DNA of 64,000 nucleotides. It comes from Streptomyces indicus (lineage in GTDB: Bacteria; Actinomycetota; Actinomycetes; Streptomycetales; Streptomycetaceae). Within the stretch, counting starts at the first letter, position 1; every line of letters begins with the position of its first letter. Location: the NCBI RefSeq assembly GCF_900100315.1, contig NZ_FNFF01000005.1, positions 248,001-312,000 of the forward strand, read 5' to 3'. The translations under genes and the position numbers were made by a program. Under the pieces are notes generated by a model. That model saw only the letters and a list, made by a program, of their open reading frames with translations, was not told where the DNA came from and did not search any database. Positions 30,844 to 39,388 of the stretch are shown here, piece after piece.

Positions 30844-31683
30844 ATGGCCGCTCCGCGCAGGGACACCCGTGGCATCGTCGATGCCGCCGAGCTGCTGTCC
30901 CGGGTGCGGTTCCGCCGCCACGAACCGGCGGCGCCCGCGCTGCGCCCGTATCTGGAGCACTACTGGCTGATCGACTGGGATCTGCCTCAGCCGTACGCCT
31001 CCCATGTCGTCCCGCACCCGTCGGTGAACGTGGTCTTCCAGCGCTTCGGCGACCACAGCTTCGCCGAGGTCGCGGGCATCGGGCTCGATCTGTTCACGCA
31101 GAAGCTGGAGGGCACGGGGCGGGTGTGCGGGGTGCAGTTCCGGCCCGGCGGCTTCCGGCCCTTCGCGCCTTCGGCGCCGGTGGCCGAGTGGACGGGGCGC
31201 AGGCTCCCGCTCGGGGAGGTCTTCGAGGGGCTCGGGGAGCGCGTGGACGAACAGATCGCGGCGGTGCTCGATCCGACCGGGGACGCGGGGCGCGTCGCGG
31301 CGCTCGACGCCTTCCTGCTCGCGCGCGGCCCGCGGCCCGACCCGCAGGCCGACCTCGCGATGGAGCTGGTGGAGCGCATCCGCGGCGACCGCACGATCCT
31401 GCGGGCCGGTGCGCTCGCCCGCGCCGAAGGCATGTCTCCGCGCACCTTGCAACGGCTGTTCGCGCAGTACGTCGGGGTCGGACCCAAGTGGGTCATCCTG
31501 CGCTACCGCATCCACGAGGCCCTGGAGCGCGCCGAGTCGGAGGCGGAGGTGCGCTGGGCCGAACTGGCGGCCGAGCTCGGCTACACCGACCAGGCCCATC
31601 TCGTACGGGACTTCACGGCCACGGTCGGGGTGCCGCCGACGGCGTACGCGCAACCGAAGGGTGCCGTGGGCCGGGGCGTGTGA
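30844..31683 (+). CDS. AraC-family transcriptional regulator
   Basis: A 279-residue regulator. The N-terminal part (about 25-165) is the DUF6597-type sensor region with 'YLEHYWLIDWDLP' and 'VQFRPGGFRPF'. The C-terminal HTH_18 spans about 185-275 ('LARAEGMSPRTLQRLFAQYV', 'WAELAAELGYTDQAHLVRDF'). It is divergent from the TIGR03086-like gene with 72 bases between starts and may control it. The ligand is unknown. Confidence 0.92.
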   Translation: MAAPRRDTRGIVDAAELLSRVRFRRHEPAAPALRPYLEHYWLIDWDLPQPYASHVVPHPSVNVVFQRFGDHSFAEVAGIGLDLFTQKLEGTGRVCGVQFRPGGFRPFAPSAPVAEWTGRRLPLGEVFEGLGERVDEQIAAVLDPTGDAGRVAALDAFLLARGPRPDPQADLAMELVERIRGDRTILRAGALARAEGMSPRTLQRLFAQYVGVGPKWVILRYRIHEALERAESEAEVRWAELAAELGYTDQAHLVRDFTATVGVPPTAYAQPKGAVGRGV

Positions 31684-31713
31684 CGCCGCGTGACGCCGCG
31701 TCCGGGTCGAGCC

Positions 31714-32085
31714 CTAGCCGCTCCAGCCCCGCAGCTCCTGGGCGATCCGGTCGATGCCCGCATCCCCCGACTTCACCAGGCGGGCGAGGTCGCGTACCTG
31801 CTCGGCGGAGACGACCACCTTCAGACCGCTCGCCACGAGGTAGCCGTACGCGACCGCGCAGGCGAACATCGCGTTGGAGCGCTCGAGGGCCGGGATGTGC
31901 AGGAGCTGCTGGAGGAGGGCGGCGGCGCGCTCGTGCGGCTCGTCGTAGACCGGGACGCCGAATATCTCCGCCTCATGGCGGCTGACCGCGGCCACGAGGG
32001 AGCCCCAGTCGGTGACCTGGGGATCGCCGGGGGTCTTCTGCTCGGCGATCATCAGCAGCCAGGCGAGATCGATGCTGAGGGTCAA
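31714..32085 (-). CDS. Fic/Doc-like toxin with degenerate motif
   Basis: A 123-residue all-helical protein of the type annotated in Streptomyces as the toxin of a Fic-family toxin-antitoxin pair. It starts 'LSIDLAWLLMIAEQKTPGDP' and has the Doc-like helix 'AALLQQLLHIPALERSNAMF'. The Fic motif HxFx(D/E)GNGR is not intact: only 'HIPALERSN' remains, so AMP- or phosphotransfer activity is doubtful. The start is TTG overlapping the antitoxin stop (TTGA); ATG 32052 is possible but would drop conserved residues. Second gene of a two-gene operon. Confidence 0.75.
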   Translation of the reverse strand: MTLSIDLAWLLMIAEQKTPGDPQVTDWGSLVAAVSRHEAEIFGVPVYDEPHERAAALLQQLLHIPALERSNAMFACAVAYGYLVASGLKVVVSAEQVRDLARLVKSGDAGIDRIAQELRGWSG

Positions 32086-32315
32086 GGCCGGGTGCGCTCC
32101 GGGGCCTCGGGGCCGAACTCCTCGGCGAAGACCGCCTCGTACTGCTTCATGAAGTCCGCGGCCGAGTCCACGAAGGTGCGGCCCGCTTCACCGGCGTCCT
32201 GGCGGACGAGCTCCTCGATGTAGCGGTTGACGCTCATCCCGCGCGCCAGGGCGCGCTCGCGGGCGGCCCTGGCGGTCGCCTCGTCCACGCGGACGTTGAG
32301 CTGAGTCTTCGGCAT
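32082..32315 (-). CDS. Ribbon-helix-helix antitoxin
   Basis: A 77-residue protein with an N-terminal RHH domain: 'TQLNVRVDEATARAARERAL' and 'GMSVNRYIEELVRQ' (4-42). The acidic C-terminal half would bind and block the toxin. It overlaps the toxin gene and comes first, the usual order. It should also repress its own promoter, whose -10 box (32322-32327) lies six bases before the ATG. Confidence 0.85.
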   Translation of the reverse strand: MPKTQLNVRVDEATARAARERALARGMSVNRYIEELVRQDAGEAGRTFVDSAADFMKQYEAVFAEEFGPEAPERTRP

Positions 32316-32321
32316 ACCTTC

Positions 32322-32327
32322 ACGCTA
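32322..32327 (-). promoter_or_regulatory. -10 box of leaderless antitoxin gene
   Basis: TAGCGT on the minus strand ends six bases before the ATG at 32315, with no RBS. Confidence 0.55.
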
Positions 32328-32398
32328 GCGCCGGAGCGCTAGCACCGGCAAGGGCGCACGGGCGTATTCGGTGGCGTACGGGAGGCGTACGGCGTGCG

Positions 32399-32463
32399 CA
32401 CCGCGGGCGTCCGGCTTCGTGCCCACCGCGTGCGTCCGGCGTGCCCATCGCAGGCATCCGGCG
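32399..32463. repeat. Degenerate 22-25-bp repeats in a 300-base gene-free stretch
   Basis: The gap 32316-32615 holds no convincing gene. It contains three units of the form ACCGCGNGCGTCCGGC ending in GTGCCC or similar, plus GGCGTACG-type repeats just before. The promoter of the ABC gene follows. Confidence 0.6.
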
Positions 32464-32562
32464 GCGCGCCCGCCCGAGGCCCTCGTTCCGGTTTCGCGTG
32501 CCCCTTACACACGCCCCCGAGGCCCGACTTCGGAGGGATACCGGGCGGACATCCCGGGCGGC

Positions 32563-32568
32563 TACTCT
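32563..32568 (+). promoter_or_regulatory. -10 box for the MacB-like ABC operon
   Basis: TACTCT lies 48 bases before the TTG start and 36 before the GGGAGG ribosome-binding site. Confidence 0.4.
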
Positions 32569-32615
32569 CGGCAGCCGCAGGGGAGTTGGGACGGACTGGA
32601 GCCCGGGAGGCGGCC

Positions 32616-33515
32616 TTGTCCACACCGTCAGCAGCACATCTCACCGACCTCGCGGAGCCGGCCGGGATCGCGGCCAGGGCGCGGGGTCTGACCAAGGCGT
32701 ACGGCTCGGGCGAGACGACCGTGCTCGCCCTCGACGCGGTCGACGTCGACATCGCGCGCGGCCGGTTCACCGCGGTGATGGGGCCGTCGGGCTCGGGCAA
32801 ATCGACGCTCATGCACTGTCTGGCGGGCCTCGACTCGGTGTCCGCGGGCCAGGTGTGGCTCGGCGACACCGAGATCACGAGTCTGCGGGAGCGGGAGCTG
32901 ACGCGGCTGCGCAGGGACCGTATCGGCTTCATGTTCCAGGCCTTCAACCTGCTGCCGACACTGAACGCGCGCGAGAACATCACCCTGCCCATGGACATCG
33001 CGGGCCGCAAACCCGATGCCGAGTGGCTGGAGCGGGTGATCGACACGCTCGGTCTGCGGGACCGTCTGGGGCACCGGCCGGCACAGCTGTCCGGCGGGCA
33101 GCAGCAGCGCGTGGCATGCGCGCGGGCACTGGCCTCACGCCCGGAGCTGATCTTCGCGGACGAGCCGACGGGCAACCTGGACTCGCGTGCCGGTCTCGAA
33201 GTGCTCGGGTTCCTGCGCGAGGCGGTGGACGAGCTGGCGCAGACGGTCGTGATGGTCACGCACGACCCGGGCGCCGCGGCCCACTCCGACCTCGTGCTCT
33301 TCCTCGGGGACGGGCGGATCGTCGACAGGATGGAGCGGCCGACCGCGGAGGCGGTGCTCGAACGCATGAAGCGGTTCGACTCCCTCGGCGCGGTGCCGTC
33401 CGCGCGGGCCGACGCTTCCGTACGCGGAGGATCCGACGGTCCGGGCTCCGCGGGTGCAAGCAGCCCGGGCGCCCCGCAGGCGGCGGGCGCCGACGACCCG
33501 CTGCGCAAGGACTGA
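32616..33515 (+). CDS. MacB/LolD-type ABC transporter ATP-binding protein
   Basis: A 299-residue ATPase. Walker A 'GPSGSGKST', Q-loop region 'FMFQAFNLLPTLNARENI', signature 'LSGGQQQRVACARAL', Walker B 'ELIFADEPTGNLDS' and switch 'VTHDP' are all intact. A tail of about 40 residues after the domain is low complexity. The TTG start is chosen because GGGAGG stands six bases upstream and the ATPase fold begins about 25 residues later; no ATG or GTG fits. The permease follows after seven bases. Confidence 0.92.
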   Translation: MSTPSAAHLTDLAEPAGIAARARGLTKAYGSGETTVLALDAVDVDIARGRFTAVMGPSGSGKSTLMHCLAGLDSVSAGQVWLGDTEITSLRERELTRLRRDRIGFMFQAFNLLPTLNARENITLPMDIAGRKPDAEWLERVIDTLGLRDRLGHRPAQLSGGQQQRVACARALASRPELIFADEPTGNLDSRAGLEVLGFLREAVDELAQTVVMVTHDPGAAAHSDLVLFLGDGRIVDRMERPTAEAVLERMKRFDSLGAVPSARADASVRGGSDGPGSAGASSPGAPQAAGADDPLRKD

Positions 33516-33522
33516 GGCGGCC

Positions 33523-36087
33523 GTGCTCAAAGCCACGCTGCGCAGCTTCTTCGCCCACAAGGGGCGGCTCTTCCTCTCGGCGCTCGCCGTCGTCCTGTCC
33601 GTGGCGTTCGTCGCGGGCAGCCTGATCTTCTCCGACACGGTGACCCGTACCTTCGACCGGCTCTTCGCCTCGACCTCGGCCGATGTCACCGTCACGGCCA
33701 AGGAGGACATCGACGAGGGGATCCCGTCGGGTCTCGTCCCGACGGTGCCGGCCGAACTCGCCGACCGGATCGGCTCGGTGGAGGGCGTGGCACGCACACA
33801 CCTCGACGTCGGCGTGGAGAACATCACCGTCGTCGACGCGGACAACGAGCCGGTCGGATCGACCACGGGCGCGCCCACCATCGCCACCAACTGGTATGTG
33901 ACCGACCGCAGTCCGGTCGAGCTGACCGACGGCCGGGAGCCGGCCGGGCCGGGTGAGGCACTGCTCGACGCGGACACCGCCGACAAGAAGAACCTGGAGA
34001 TCGGCGACACCCTGACCGTGCTCGCACGGCCCGGTTCGTTCAAGGTGGAGATCGTCGGTATCGCCACCTTCACCACCACCAACCCCGGTGCGGCGCTGGT
34101 GTTCCTGGAGACCGCCACCGCGCAGCAGGAGCTGCTGGGCGACCCGGAGAAGGCCACGGGGATCTCCGTCGACGCGGCCGCGGGCGTGAGCGACGAGCAG
34201 CTCAAGCGCAATCTGGCCGCGGAACTCGGCGGCGCCTACGAGCTGCAGACCGCCGACGAGCAGGCCGAGTCCGCGGCGGCGGAGCTCGGCGGGTTCCTCG
34301 ACGTGATCAAGTACGTGATGCTCGGGTTCGCGGGCATCGCCGTCCTCGTCGGCATCTTCCTGATCGTCAACACCTTCTCGATGCTGATCGCGCAGCGCAC
34401 CCGCGAACTGGGCCTGATGCGCGCGCTCGGCGCCGACCGCCGCCAGGTGCGCCGCTCGGTGCTCACCGAGGCGCTGCTGCTCGGACTGGTCGGCTCGACG
34501 CTCGGCCTGGCCACCGGGATCGGTCTCGCGGCCGGGCTCATCGAGCTGATGGGCTTGTTCGGGATGAACCTCAAGACCACCGAGATGGTGATCGGCTGGG
34601 GTACACCCGTGGCCTCGTACGCGGTCGGGGTCGGGGTCACCTTCCTCGCGGCGTATCTGCCGGCCCGGCGCGCCTCGCGGGTGTCGCCGATGGCGGCGCT
34701 CGCGGATGTCGAAGTCATGGGCGTGGGGCGGCCGTTGACGGTGCGCGCGATCGTCGGGTCCGTCGTGGGCGCCGCGGGTGCGGCGGCGCTCGTCGGCTGC
34801 GCGCTCGCCAAGGACAGCGCGGGCGCGGGCTCGCTGCTCGGTCTCGGGGTGGCGCTGACCCTGATCGCCACCGTGATCGCCGGGCCCCTGCTGGTGCGGC
34901 CGGTGATCCGGGTGCTCGGCGGGGCGTTCCCGGCCGTGTTCGGTTCGGTGGGCCGGATGAGCCAGCGCAACGCGCTGCGCAATCCCCGCCGTACGGGGGC
35001 GACCGCGGCCGCGCTGATGGTCGGGCTCGCCCTGGTGGGCGGTCTGTCGGTGGCGAGCGCGTCGATGACCAAGTCCTTCGACGAGCAGATCGACCGCTCG
35101 CTCGGCGCCGACTTCGTGATCCAGAACAGCAACTTCATGCCGTTCCCCGCCGAGGTCACCGACGCGGCGAAGGGCGCGGACGGCGCCGGTCTGGTCGTAC
35201 GGCAGCGCTTCGTGCCGATCGCGCTCGACCTGCCGGACGGCGAGCGTGTGGAGTCCACGGCCTCGGCGTACGAATCGCGGCTCGACGAGGTCGCCAAGGT
35301 CGAGTACACGGCCGGGGACACGCAGGCGGCGCTGGCGGCCGGCCACCTGGGCATGGACCACGCGTTCGCCGCCGAGCACGGGGTGAAGGCCGGCGACGAG
35401 CTGCCCGTCGAGTTCCCGGGCGGGCGCAAGGCGACGCTGACCGTGGGAGCCCTCACCGACCTGCCGGGCAGCGGCACGTTCGGGCCGCAGGGCGGGGTGT
35501 TCCTCGGCTTCGAAACCGCCGACCAGTATGTGCCGGACGGCCAGGACTCCGCGGTGTACATCAACGCCGGCCCGGGCGTCGACGCCGACGAACTGCGCGC
35601 GGACCTGGAGAAGGCCCTCGACCCGTACCCCCAGGTGCAGGTGCGCGACCAGGCCGACTACAAGGAGCTGATCCGCGGCCAGATCGCCGTGATGCTCTAC
35701 CTCGTGTACGCCCTGCTCGGGCTCGCGATCATCATCGCGGTCCTCGGCGTCATCAACACGCTCGCCCTGTCGGTCGTCGAGCGGACCCGTGAGATCGGTC
35801 TGCTGCGCGCGATCGGGCTGGCACGGCGCCAGTTGAGCTGGATGATCCGGCTGGAGTCGGTGGTGATCTGCGTGTTCGGGGCGCTGCTCGGCATCGCGCT
35901 CGGACTGGTCTGGGGCGTGGCGATCCAGCAGGTGCTCGCCCTCGAAGGGATGACCGCGTTCGCGATCCCCTGGGGGACGATGATCGCGGTGGTGCTCGCC
36001 TCGGTCGTCGTGGGCCTGGCGGCCGCGCTCCTGCCGGCGCTGCGTGCGGCCCGGATGAATGTCCTCGCGGCGATCGCGCATGAATAG
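33523..36087 (+). CDS. MacB/FtsX-type ABC transporter permease
   Basis: An 854-residue permease with two FtsX modules. One helix near residue 15-37, a large extracytoplasmic domain, then three helices ('IKYVMLGFAGIAVLVGIFLI' region, 300-400), a linker with four hydrophobic segments, a second external domain and three more helices ending 'VLAAIAHE'. The repeated 'LALSVVERTREIGLLRAIG' and 'MLIAQRTRELGLMRALG' are the FtsX signatures. It acts with the preceding ATPase in export or lipoprotein/antibiotic handling; substrate unknown. GTG start with GAGGCGG upstream. Confidence 0.94.
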   Translation: MLKATLRSFFAHKGRLFLSALAVVLSVAFVAGSLIFSDTVTRTFDRLFASTSADVTVTAKEDIDEGIPSGLVPTVPAELADRIGSVEGVARTHLDVGVENITVVDADNEPVGSTTGAPTIATNWYVTDRSPVELTDGREPAGPGEALLDADTADKKNLEIGDTLTVLARPGSFKVEIVGIATFTTTNPGAALVFLETATAQQELLGDPEKATGISVDAAAGVSDEQLKRNLAAELGGAYELQTADEQAESAAAELGGFLDVIKYVMLGFAGIAVLVGIFLIVNTFSMLIAQRTRELGLMRALGADRRQVRRSVLTEALLLGLVGSTLGLATGIGLAAGLIELMGLFGMNLKTTEMVIGWGTPVASYAVGVGVTFLAAYLPARRASRVSPMAALADVEVMGVGRPLTVRAIVGSVVGAAGAAALVGCALAKDSAGAGSLLGLGVALTLIATVIAGPLLVRPVIRVLGGAFPAVFGSVGRMSQRNALRNPRRTGATAAALMVGLALVGGLSVASASMTKSFDEQIDRSLGADFVIQNSNFMPFPAEVTDAAKGADGAGLVVRQRFVPIALDLPDGERVESTASAYESRLDEVAKVEYTAGDTQAALAAGHLGMDHAFAAEHGVKAGDELPVEFPGGRKATLTVGALTDLPGSGTFGPQGGVFLGFETADQYVPDGQDSAVYINAGPGVDADELRADLEKALDPYPQVQVRDQADYKELIRGQIAVMLYLVYALLGLAIIIAVLGVINTLALSVVERTREIGLLRAIGLARRQLSWMIRLESVVICVFGALLGIALGLVWGVAIQQVLALEGMTAFAIPWGTMIAVVLASVVVGLAAALLPALRAARMNVLAAIAHE

Positions 36088-36182
36088 CGGATACGGGCGC
36101 AGGGATCATGCGTGAGCCTGGTGGCCGTCGGCCGGCCGCCGTCAGCCGGCGGCCCGGCGGCGGTCACCGGCTTGCCCCTCAT

Positions 36183-36228
36183 GCCCTGAGCAGGGGCGGC
36201 CGTCGAGGATCGCGCCCTGAGCAGGGGC
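36183..36228. repeat. 15-bp direct repeat, period 31
   Basis: GCCCTGAGCAGGGGC occurs at 36183-36197 and 36214-36228; each copy is itself a small hairpin (CCCTGAGCAGGG). They lie between the ABC permease and the LLM gene and might end or process the upstream transcript. Confidence 0.8.
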
Positions 36229-36250
36229 AGTCATCGAGCAGGGAGGACCG

Positions 36251-37153
36251 ATGAACCAGCGCCCGTTCCGCTTCGGGGTGAACTTGCTTCAGCCCGCGCC
36301 CGCCGCCGCATGGCGCGCCAAGTGCCGCCGGGCCGAGGAGCTCGGCTACGACGTGCTGCTCGTCCCGGACCATTTGGGCATGCCCGCCCCGTTCCCTGCG
36401 CTGGTCGCCGCGGCCGGCGCGACGGAGCGGGTGCGCCTGGGCACCTTCGTGCTCAATGCCGGCTTCTGGAACCCCGCGCTGCTGGCCCGCGAGATCGCCA
36501 CGACCGACGCGCTGACCGGCGGGCGGCTCGAGGTGGGTCTGGGCGCGGGGTACGTGCGCGCCGAGCACGAGAGCGCCGGGCTGCCCTGGGGCTCACCCGG
36601 TGAGCGGGTCGGCCATCTCGTCCACACCGTAAGCGAGTTGAGGCGGCTCTACGCCGAGGAGCCGCTGCGGGACCAAGTGGCGCAGGCAGCCGGCCCGCCG
36701 CTGCTGATCGGCGGCAACGGTGCGCGGGTGATGCAGCTCGCCGCCCGGGAGGCGGACGTCGTGGCCTTCACGGGCGCGCGCTCGCACCCGGAGGAACCGG
36801 GCACGCTTCTCGCCCTCTCCGCCGAGGAGTTCGCGGCTTCGGTCGAGCGGTACGAGGAGGTCGAGCGGAGCGTGCGTCCGGAGGGAGCGGATCCCGCCGA
36901 GCGGAACCTGCTGCTGCAGACGGTGCAGCTCACGGACGACCGCGCGAAGGCGGTCGAGGAACTGGCGGAACGCAGTGCGCATCTCACGGCGGAGCAGGTG
37001 CTCGGGCTGCCGATCCTCGCGGTGGGCACGCTGGAGGAGGTGACCCGTCAACTCCTCGACCAGCGCGACCGGTTCGGGCTGTCGTACCTCACCGTCCTGG
37101 AGCCGTACATGGAGACCTTCGCACCGGTGATCGAGGCACTTCGGGCGGCGTAG
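36251..37153 (+). CDS. F420-dependent LLM-class oxidoreductase (TIGR03621-like)
   Basis: A 300-residue luciferase-like monooxygenase-family enzyme. Seen: 'FRFGVNLLQPAPAAAWRAKC', 'EELGYDVLLVPDHLG', 'RVRLGTFVLNAGFWNPALLA', 'LEVGLGAGYVRAEHESAGLP' and 'PLLIGGNGARVMQLAAREAD'. This subgroup uses coenzyme F420 rather than FMN and catalyses hydride transfers on unknown substrates. GGGAGG precedes the ATG at ideal distance. It stands alone. Confidence 0.9.
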   Translation: MNQRPFRFGVNLLQPAPAAAWRAKCRRAEELGYDVLLVPDHLGMPAPFPALVAAAGATERVRLGTFVLNAGFWNPALLAREIATTDALTGGRLEVGLGAGYVRAEHESAGLPWGSPGERVGHLVHTVSELRRLYAEEPLRDQVAQAAGPPLLIGGNGARVMQLAAREADVVAFTGARSHPEEPGTLLALSAEEFAASVERYEEVERSVRPEGADPAERNLLLQTVQLTDDRAKAVEELAERSAHLTAEQVLGLPILAVGTLEEVTRQLLDQRDRFGLSYLTVLEPYMETFAPVIEALRAA

Positions 37154-37291
37154 CGCCTCGGTGCCTGCCGAGCGCGCAGAGAGTCAGGCCGGTCCGTCGG
37201 CCGGGCATCGTCTCCGTATCCACGCATCCACCCTTGTCCGTATCCCGGAATCCGGTGGCTCGCGCACGGAAACCGGTGATGGGATGCCCGC

Positions 37292-37726
37292 ATGAACGAG
37301 CTGCAGATCCGCACCGCCGCACCCGACGACCTCGACGCCGTCCTCGCCTTCTGGAAGACCGCCGCCGAAGGCACGAGCATCAGCGACGACCGGGCGGGGG
37401 TGGAACGTCTCGTCGAGCGCGACCCGCAGGCGCTGATCCTCGCGGAGCTCGACGGGGAACTGGTCGGGACGGTGATCGCCGGGTTCGACGGCTGGCGCTG
37501 CCATCTGTACCGGCTCGCCGTGCATCCCGGGCGGCGCCGGCGCGGAATCGGTTCGGCGCTCCTTACGGCGGCCGAGGAACGGTTCGCGGCCCTCGGCGGG
37601 CGGCGGGCCGACGCGATGGTCCTCGTACGGAACGAGACGGGGCAGCGGGCCTGGCAGGCCGGCGGCTACCACCCGGAGGAGCACTGGCGGCGCTGGGTGA
37701 AGCCGCTCGGCGAGCCGGCCGCGTAG
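37292..37726 (+). CDS. GNAT-family N-acetyltransferase
   Basis: A 144-residue GNAT protein: 'IRTAAPDDLDAVLAFWKTAA', motif A 'LYRLAVHPGRRRRGIGSALL' (acetyl-CoA pyrophosphate loop R-x-x-G-I-G) and 'NETGQRAWQAGGYHPEE'. Substrate is unknown. Upstream is a weak RBS. The last codons (Glu-Pro-Ala-Ala-stop) resemble the 24-bp repeat unit that continues downstream. Confidence 0.9.
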   Translation: MNELQIRTAAPDDLDAVLAFWKTAAEGTSISDDRAGVERLVERDPQALILAELDGELVGTVIAGFDGWRCHLYRLAVHPGRRRRGIGSALLTAAEERFAALGGRRADAMVLVRNETGQRAWQAGGYHPEEHWRRWVKPLGEPAA

Positions 37727-37739
37727 CGGGTACGAGGCG

Positions 37740-37835
37740 GGGTCGGCCGCGTGTTGCGAGGCGAAGCCGGCGGCGCGCTGCAAGACGGGGCCGACCGCGT
37801 GCCGCGAGACGGAGCCGGCCGCTTGCCGCGAGGTG
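37740..37835. repeat. Four 24-bp tandem repeats after the acetyltransferase gene
   Basis: Units 37740-37763, 37764-37787, 37788-37811 and 37812-37835 follow the pattern GRGCCGRCCGCGTGCCGCGA plus GRCG, each exactly 24 bases. The end of the upstream coding region is a diverged fifth unit. Confidence 0.85.
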
Positions 37836-37922
37836 GTCCGACTGAGTCGCCGCTCCGGGGAAACCCGCATCGGGCACCTGGCTCCGGACCTTAGGCGAAC
37901 TCTACTTTGCGATTCCTTTACG

Positions 37923-38060
37923 ATGGTCATCACCGCTGTAGTCCTCAGCGTCCCTCCTGACGAAAGGTGTGAGCGTCCGCCCATGGGCGAGCCTCCCAGT
38001 ACCCGACATCGCGCACTGTCCGCATCCCTGGCCGATCATGGGACGGAGGTGACCCGATGA
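37923..38060 (+). CDS. Possible leader peptide upstream of the CNNM genes (45 aa)
   Basis: A small frame, ATG 37923 to the TGA at 38058-38060, overlaps the ATG of the following CNNM gene (ATGA), the sign of translational coupling. It would encode 45 residues with a short hydrophobic start ('MVITAVVLSVPP'). No good RBS precedes it and no homologue is recognised. It could be a regulatory leader peptide or simply an open frame by chance in GC-rich DNA. Upstream (37836-37922) the DNA becomes AT-richer, probably the promoter. Confidence 0.3.
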   Translation: MVITAVVLSVPPDERCERPPMGEPPSTRHRALSASLADHGTEVTR

Positions 38061-39388
38061 CCGAAGTGCTCCTGCTCGCCGCGGCTCTGCTGCTCACGCT
38101 GGCCTGCGGTGTGTTCGTGGCCGCCGAGTTCTCGTTGACCACGGTCGAGCGCTCCACCCTCGAACGGGCCGCCGCCGAGGGCGAGCGCGGCGCGGACAGC
38201 GCCCTCAAGGCCGTCCGCACCCTCACCTTCCAGCTCTCCGGCGCCCAGCTCGGCATCACCGTGACGGGCCTGGTCATCGGCATGCTCTCCAAGCCCTCGC
38301 TCGGCAAGCTGCTCGCCGGTCCGCTGGACGACCTGGGTCTGTCCCGCGGCGCCGCGGACAGCCTGGCCCTCGTCCTCGCCACCGTGGTCTCCACGGTCGT
38401 CCTGATGGTCGTCGGCGAGCTCGTGCCGAAGAACTGGGCGATCTCCTCGCCGCTCGTCGTGGCCAAGCGGGTCGCGACGGCGCAGCGCTGGTTCAGCCTG
38501 GCCTTCAAGCCGCTGATCAACCACCTCAACAACACGGCCAACCGCACCGTGCGCCGCCTCGGCATGGAGCCGGCCGAGGAGCTTGCCTCCGCGCGCGGCC
38601 CGCAGGAACTGGCCGCTCTGGCGCGCCACTCCGCGAAGGAGGGCGCGCTGGAGGCGGACACCGCCGAGTTGTTCGTCCGCACGCTCAACCTCGCCGACCT
38701 CACAGCCGAGAACGTGATGACCCCGCGCGTCCAGGTGATCGCGCTCGACGTGAAGGCCACGGCGGAGGATGTCGCCTCGGCCACGCGGGCCACGGGCCTG
38801 TCGCGCTTCCCGGTCTACCGGGACTCCCTCGACCAGGTCGTCGGCGTCGTGCACATCAAGGACGTCCTTGCGGTGCCCGCCGAGCTCCGGCCGCGGCAGT
38901 CGGTGGCGCAGCTGATGCGTGAGCCGCTGCTCGTGCCCGAGTCGCTGACCGTGGACCGGCTCCTTGACCGGCTCTCCGGCAAGCGCACGATGGCCGTGGT
39001 CATCGACGAGTACGGCGGCACGGCCGGGGTGGCCACCCTCGAGGACATCGTCGAGGAGGTCGTGGGCGAGGTCCGCGACGAGCACGACCCGCACGAGACC
39101 GCCGACCTCGCGCCCGCGGGCGAGGACGAGGAGGGCCGCGCGCTGTTCTCCGCGGACGGCGCCGCCCGCATGGACCAGCTGGAGAAGATCGGCCTGAAGG
39201 CGCCGGACGGCCCGTACGAGACGCTGGCCGGCCTGGTCGCCACCGAGCTCGGCCACATCCCGGTCGTCGGCGACACCGTCGAGGTGGCCGGCTGGCGCCT
39301 GGACGTGGTGGACGCGACCGGCCGCCGCGCCGCCCGCGTCCTGCTGCACGCACCCCTGCACGAGACGGTCGAGGAGGACCAGCGATGA
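38057..39388 (+). CDS. CNNM/CBS-domain membrane protein with CorC_HlyC domain
   Basis: A 443-residue HlyC/CorC-family protein: N-terminal CNNM (DUF21) region with three to four helices (about 1-150, 'LTFQLSGAQLGITVTGLVIG', 'VGELVPKNWAI'), a CBS pair (about 215-340, 'ENVMTPRVQVIALDVKATAE', 'TMAVVIDEYGGTAGVATLED') and a C-terminal CorC_HlyC domain ('LAGLVATELGHIPVVGDTVE'). Relatives are linked to magnesium or cobalt efflux and ion homeostasis. GGAGGTG stands before the ATG. It overlaps the next, related gene by four bases; they probably work as a pair. Confidence 0.94.
   Translation: MTEVLLLAAALLLTLACGVFVAAEFSLTTVERSTLERAAAEGERGADSALKAVRTLTFQLSGAQLGITVTGLVIGMLSKPSLGKLLAGPLDDLGLSRGAADSLALVLATVVSTVVLMVVGELVPKNWAISSPLVVAKRVATAQRWFSLAFKPLINHLNNTANRTVRRLGMEPAEELASARGPQELAALARHSAKEGALEADTAELFVRTLNLADLTAENVMTPRVQVIALDVKATAEDVASATRATGLSRFPVYRDSLDQVVGVVHIKDVLAVPAELRPRQSVAQLMREPLLVPESLTVDRLLDRLSGKRTMAVVIDEYGGTAGVATLEDIVEEVVGEVRDEHDPHETADLAPAGEDEEGRALFSADGAARMDQLEKIGLKAPDGPYETLAGLVATELGHIPVVGDTVEVAGWRLDVVDATGRRAARVLLHAPLHETVEEDQR

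Noticed and set aside
33256..36081. 941-codon minus-strand frame across the ABC permease
   Set aside because: Shadow of the FtsX-type permease, low-complexity charged sequence.
37836..38056. M-box or Mn (yybP-ykoY) riboswitch before the CNNM genes
   Set aside because: Considered because of the ion-transport link, but the conserved blocks of these classes were not found by eye.
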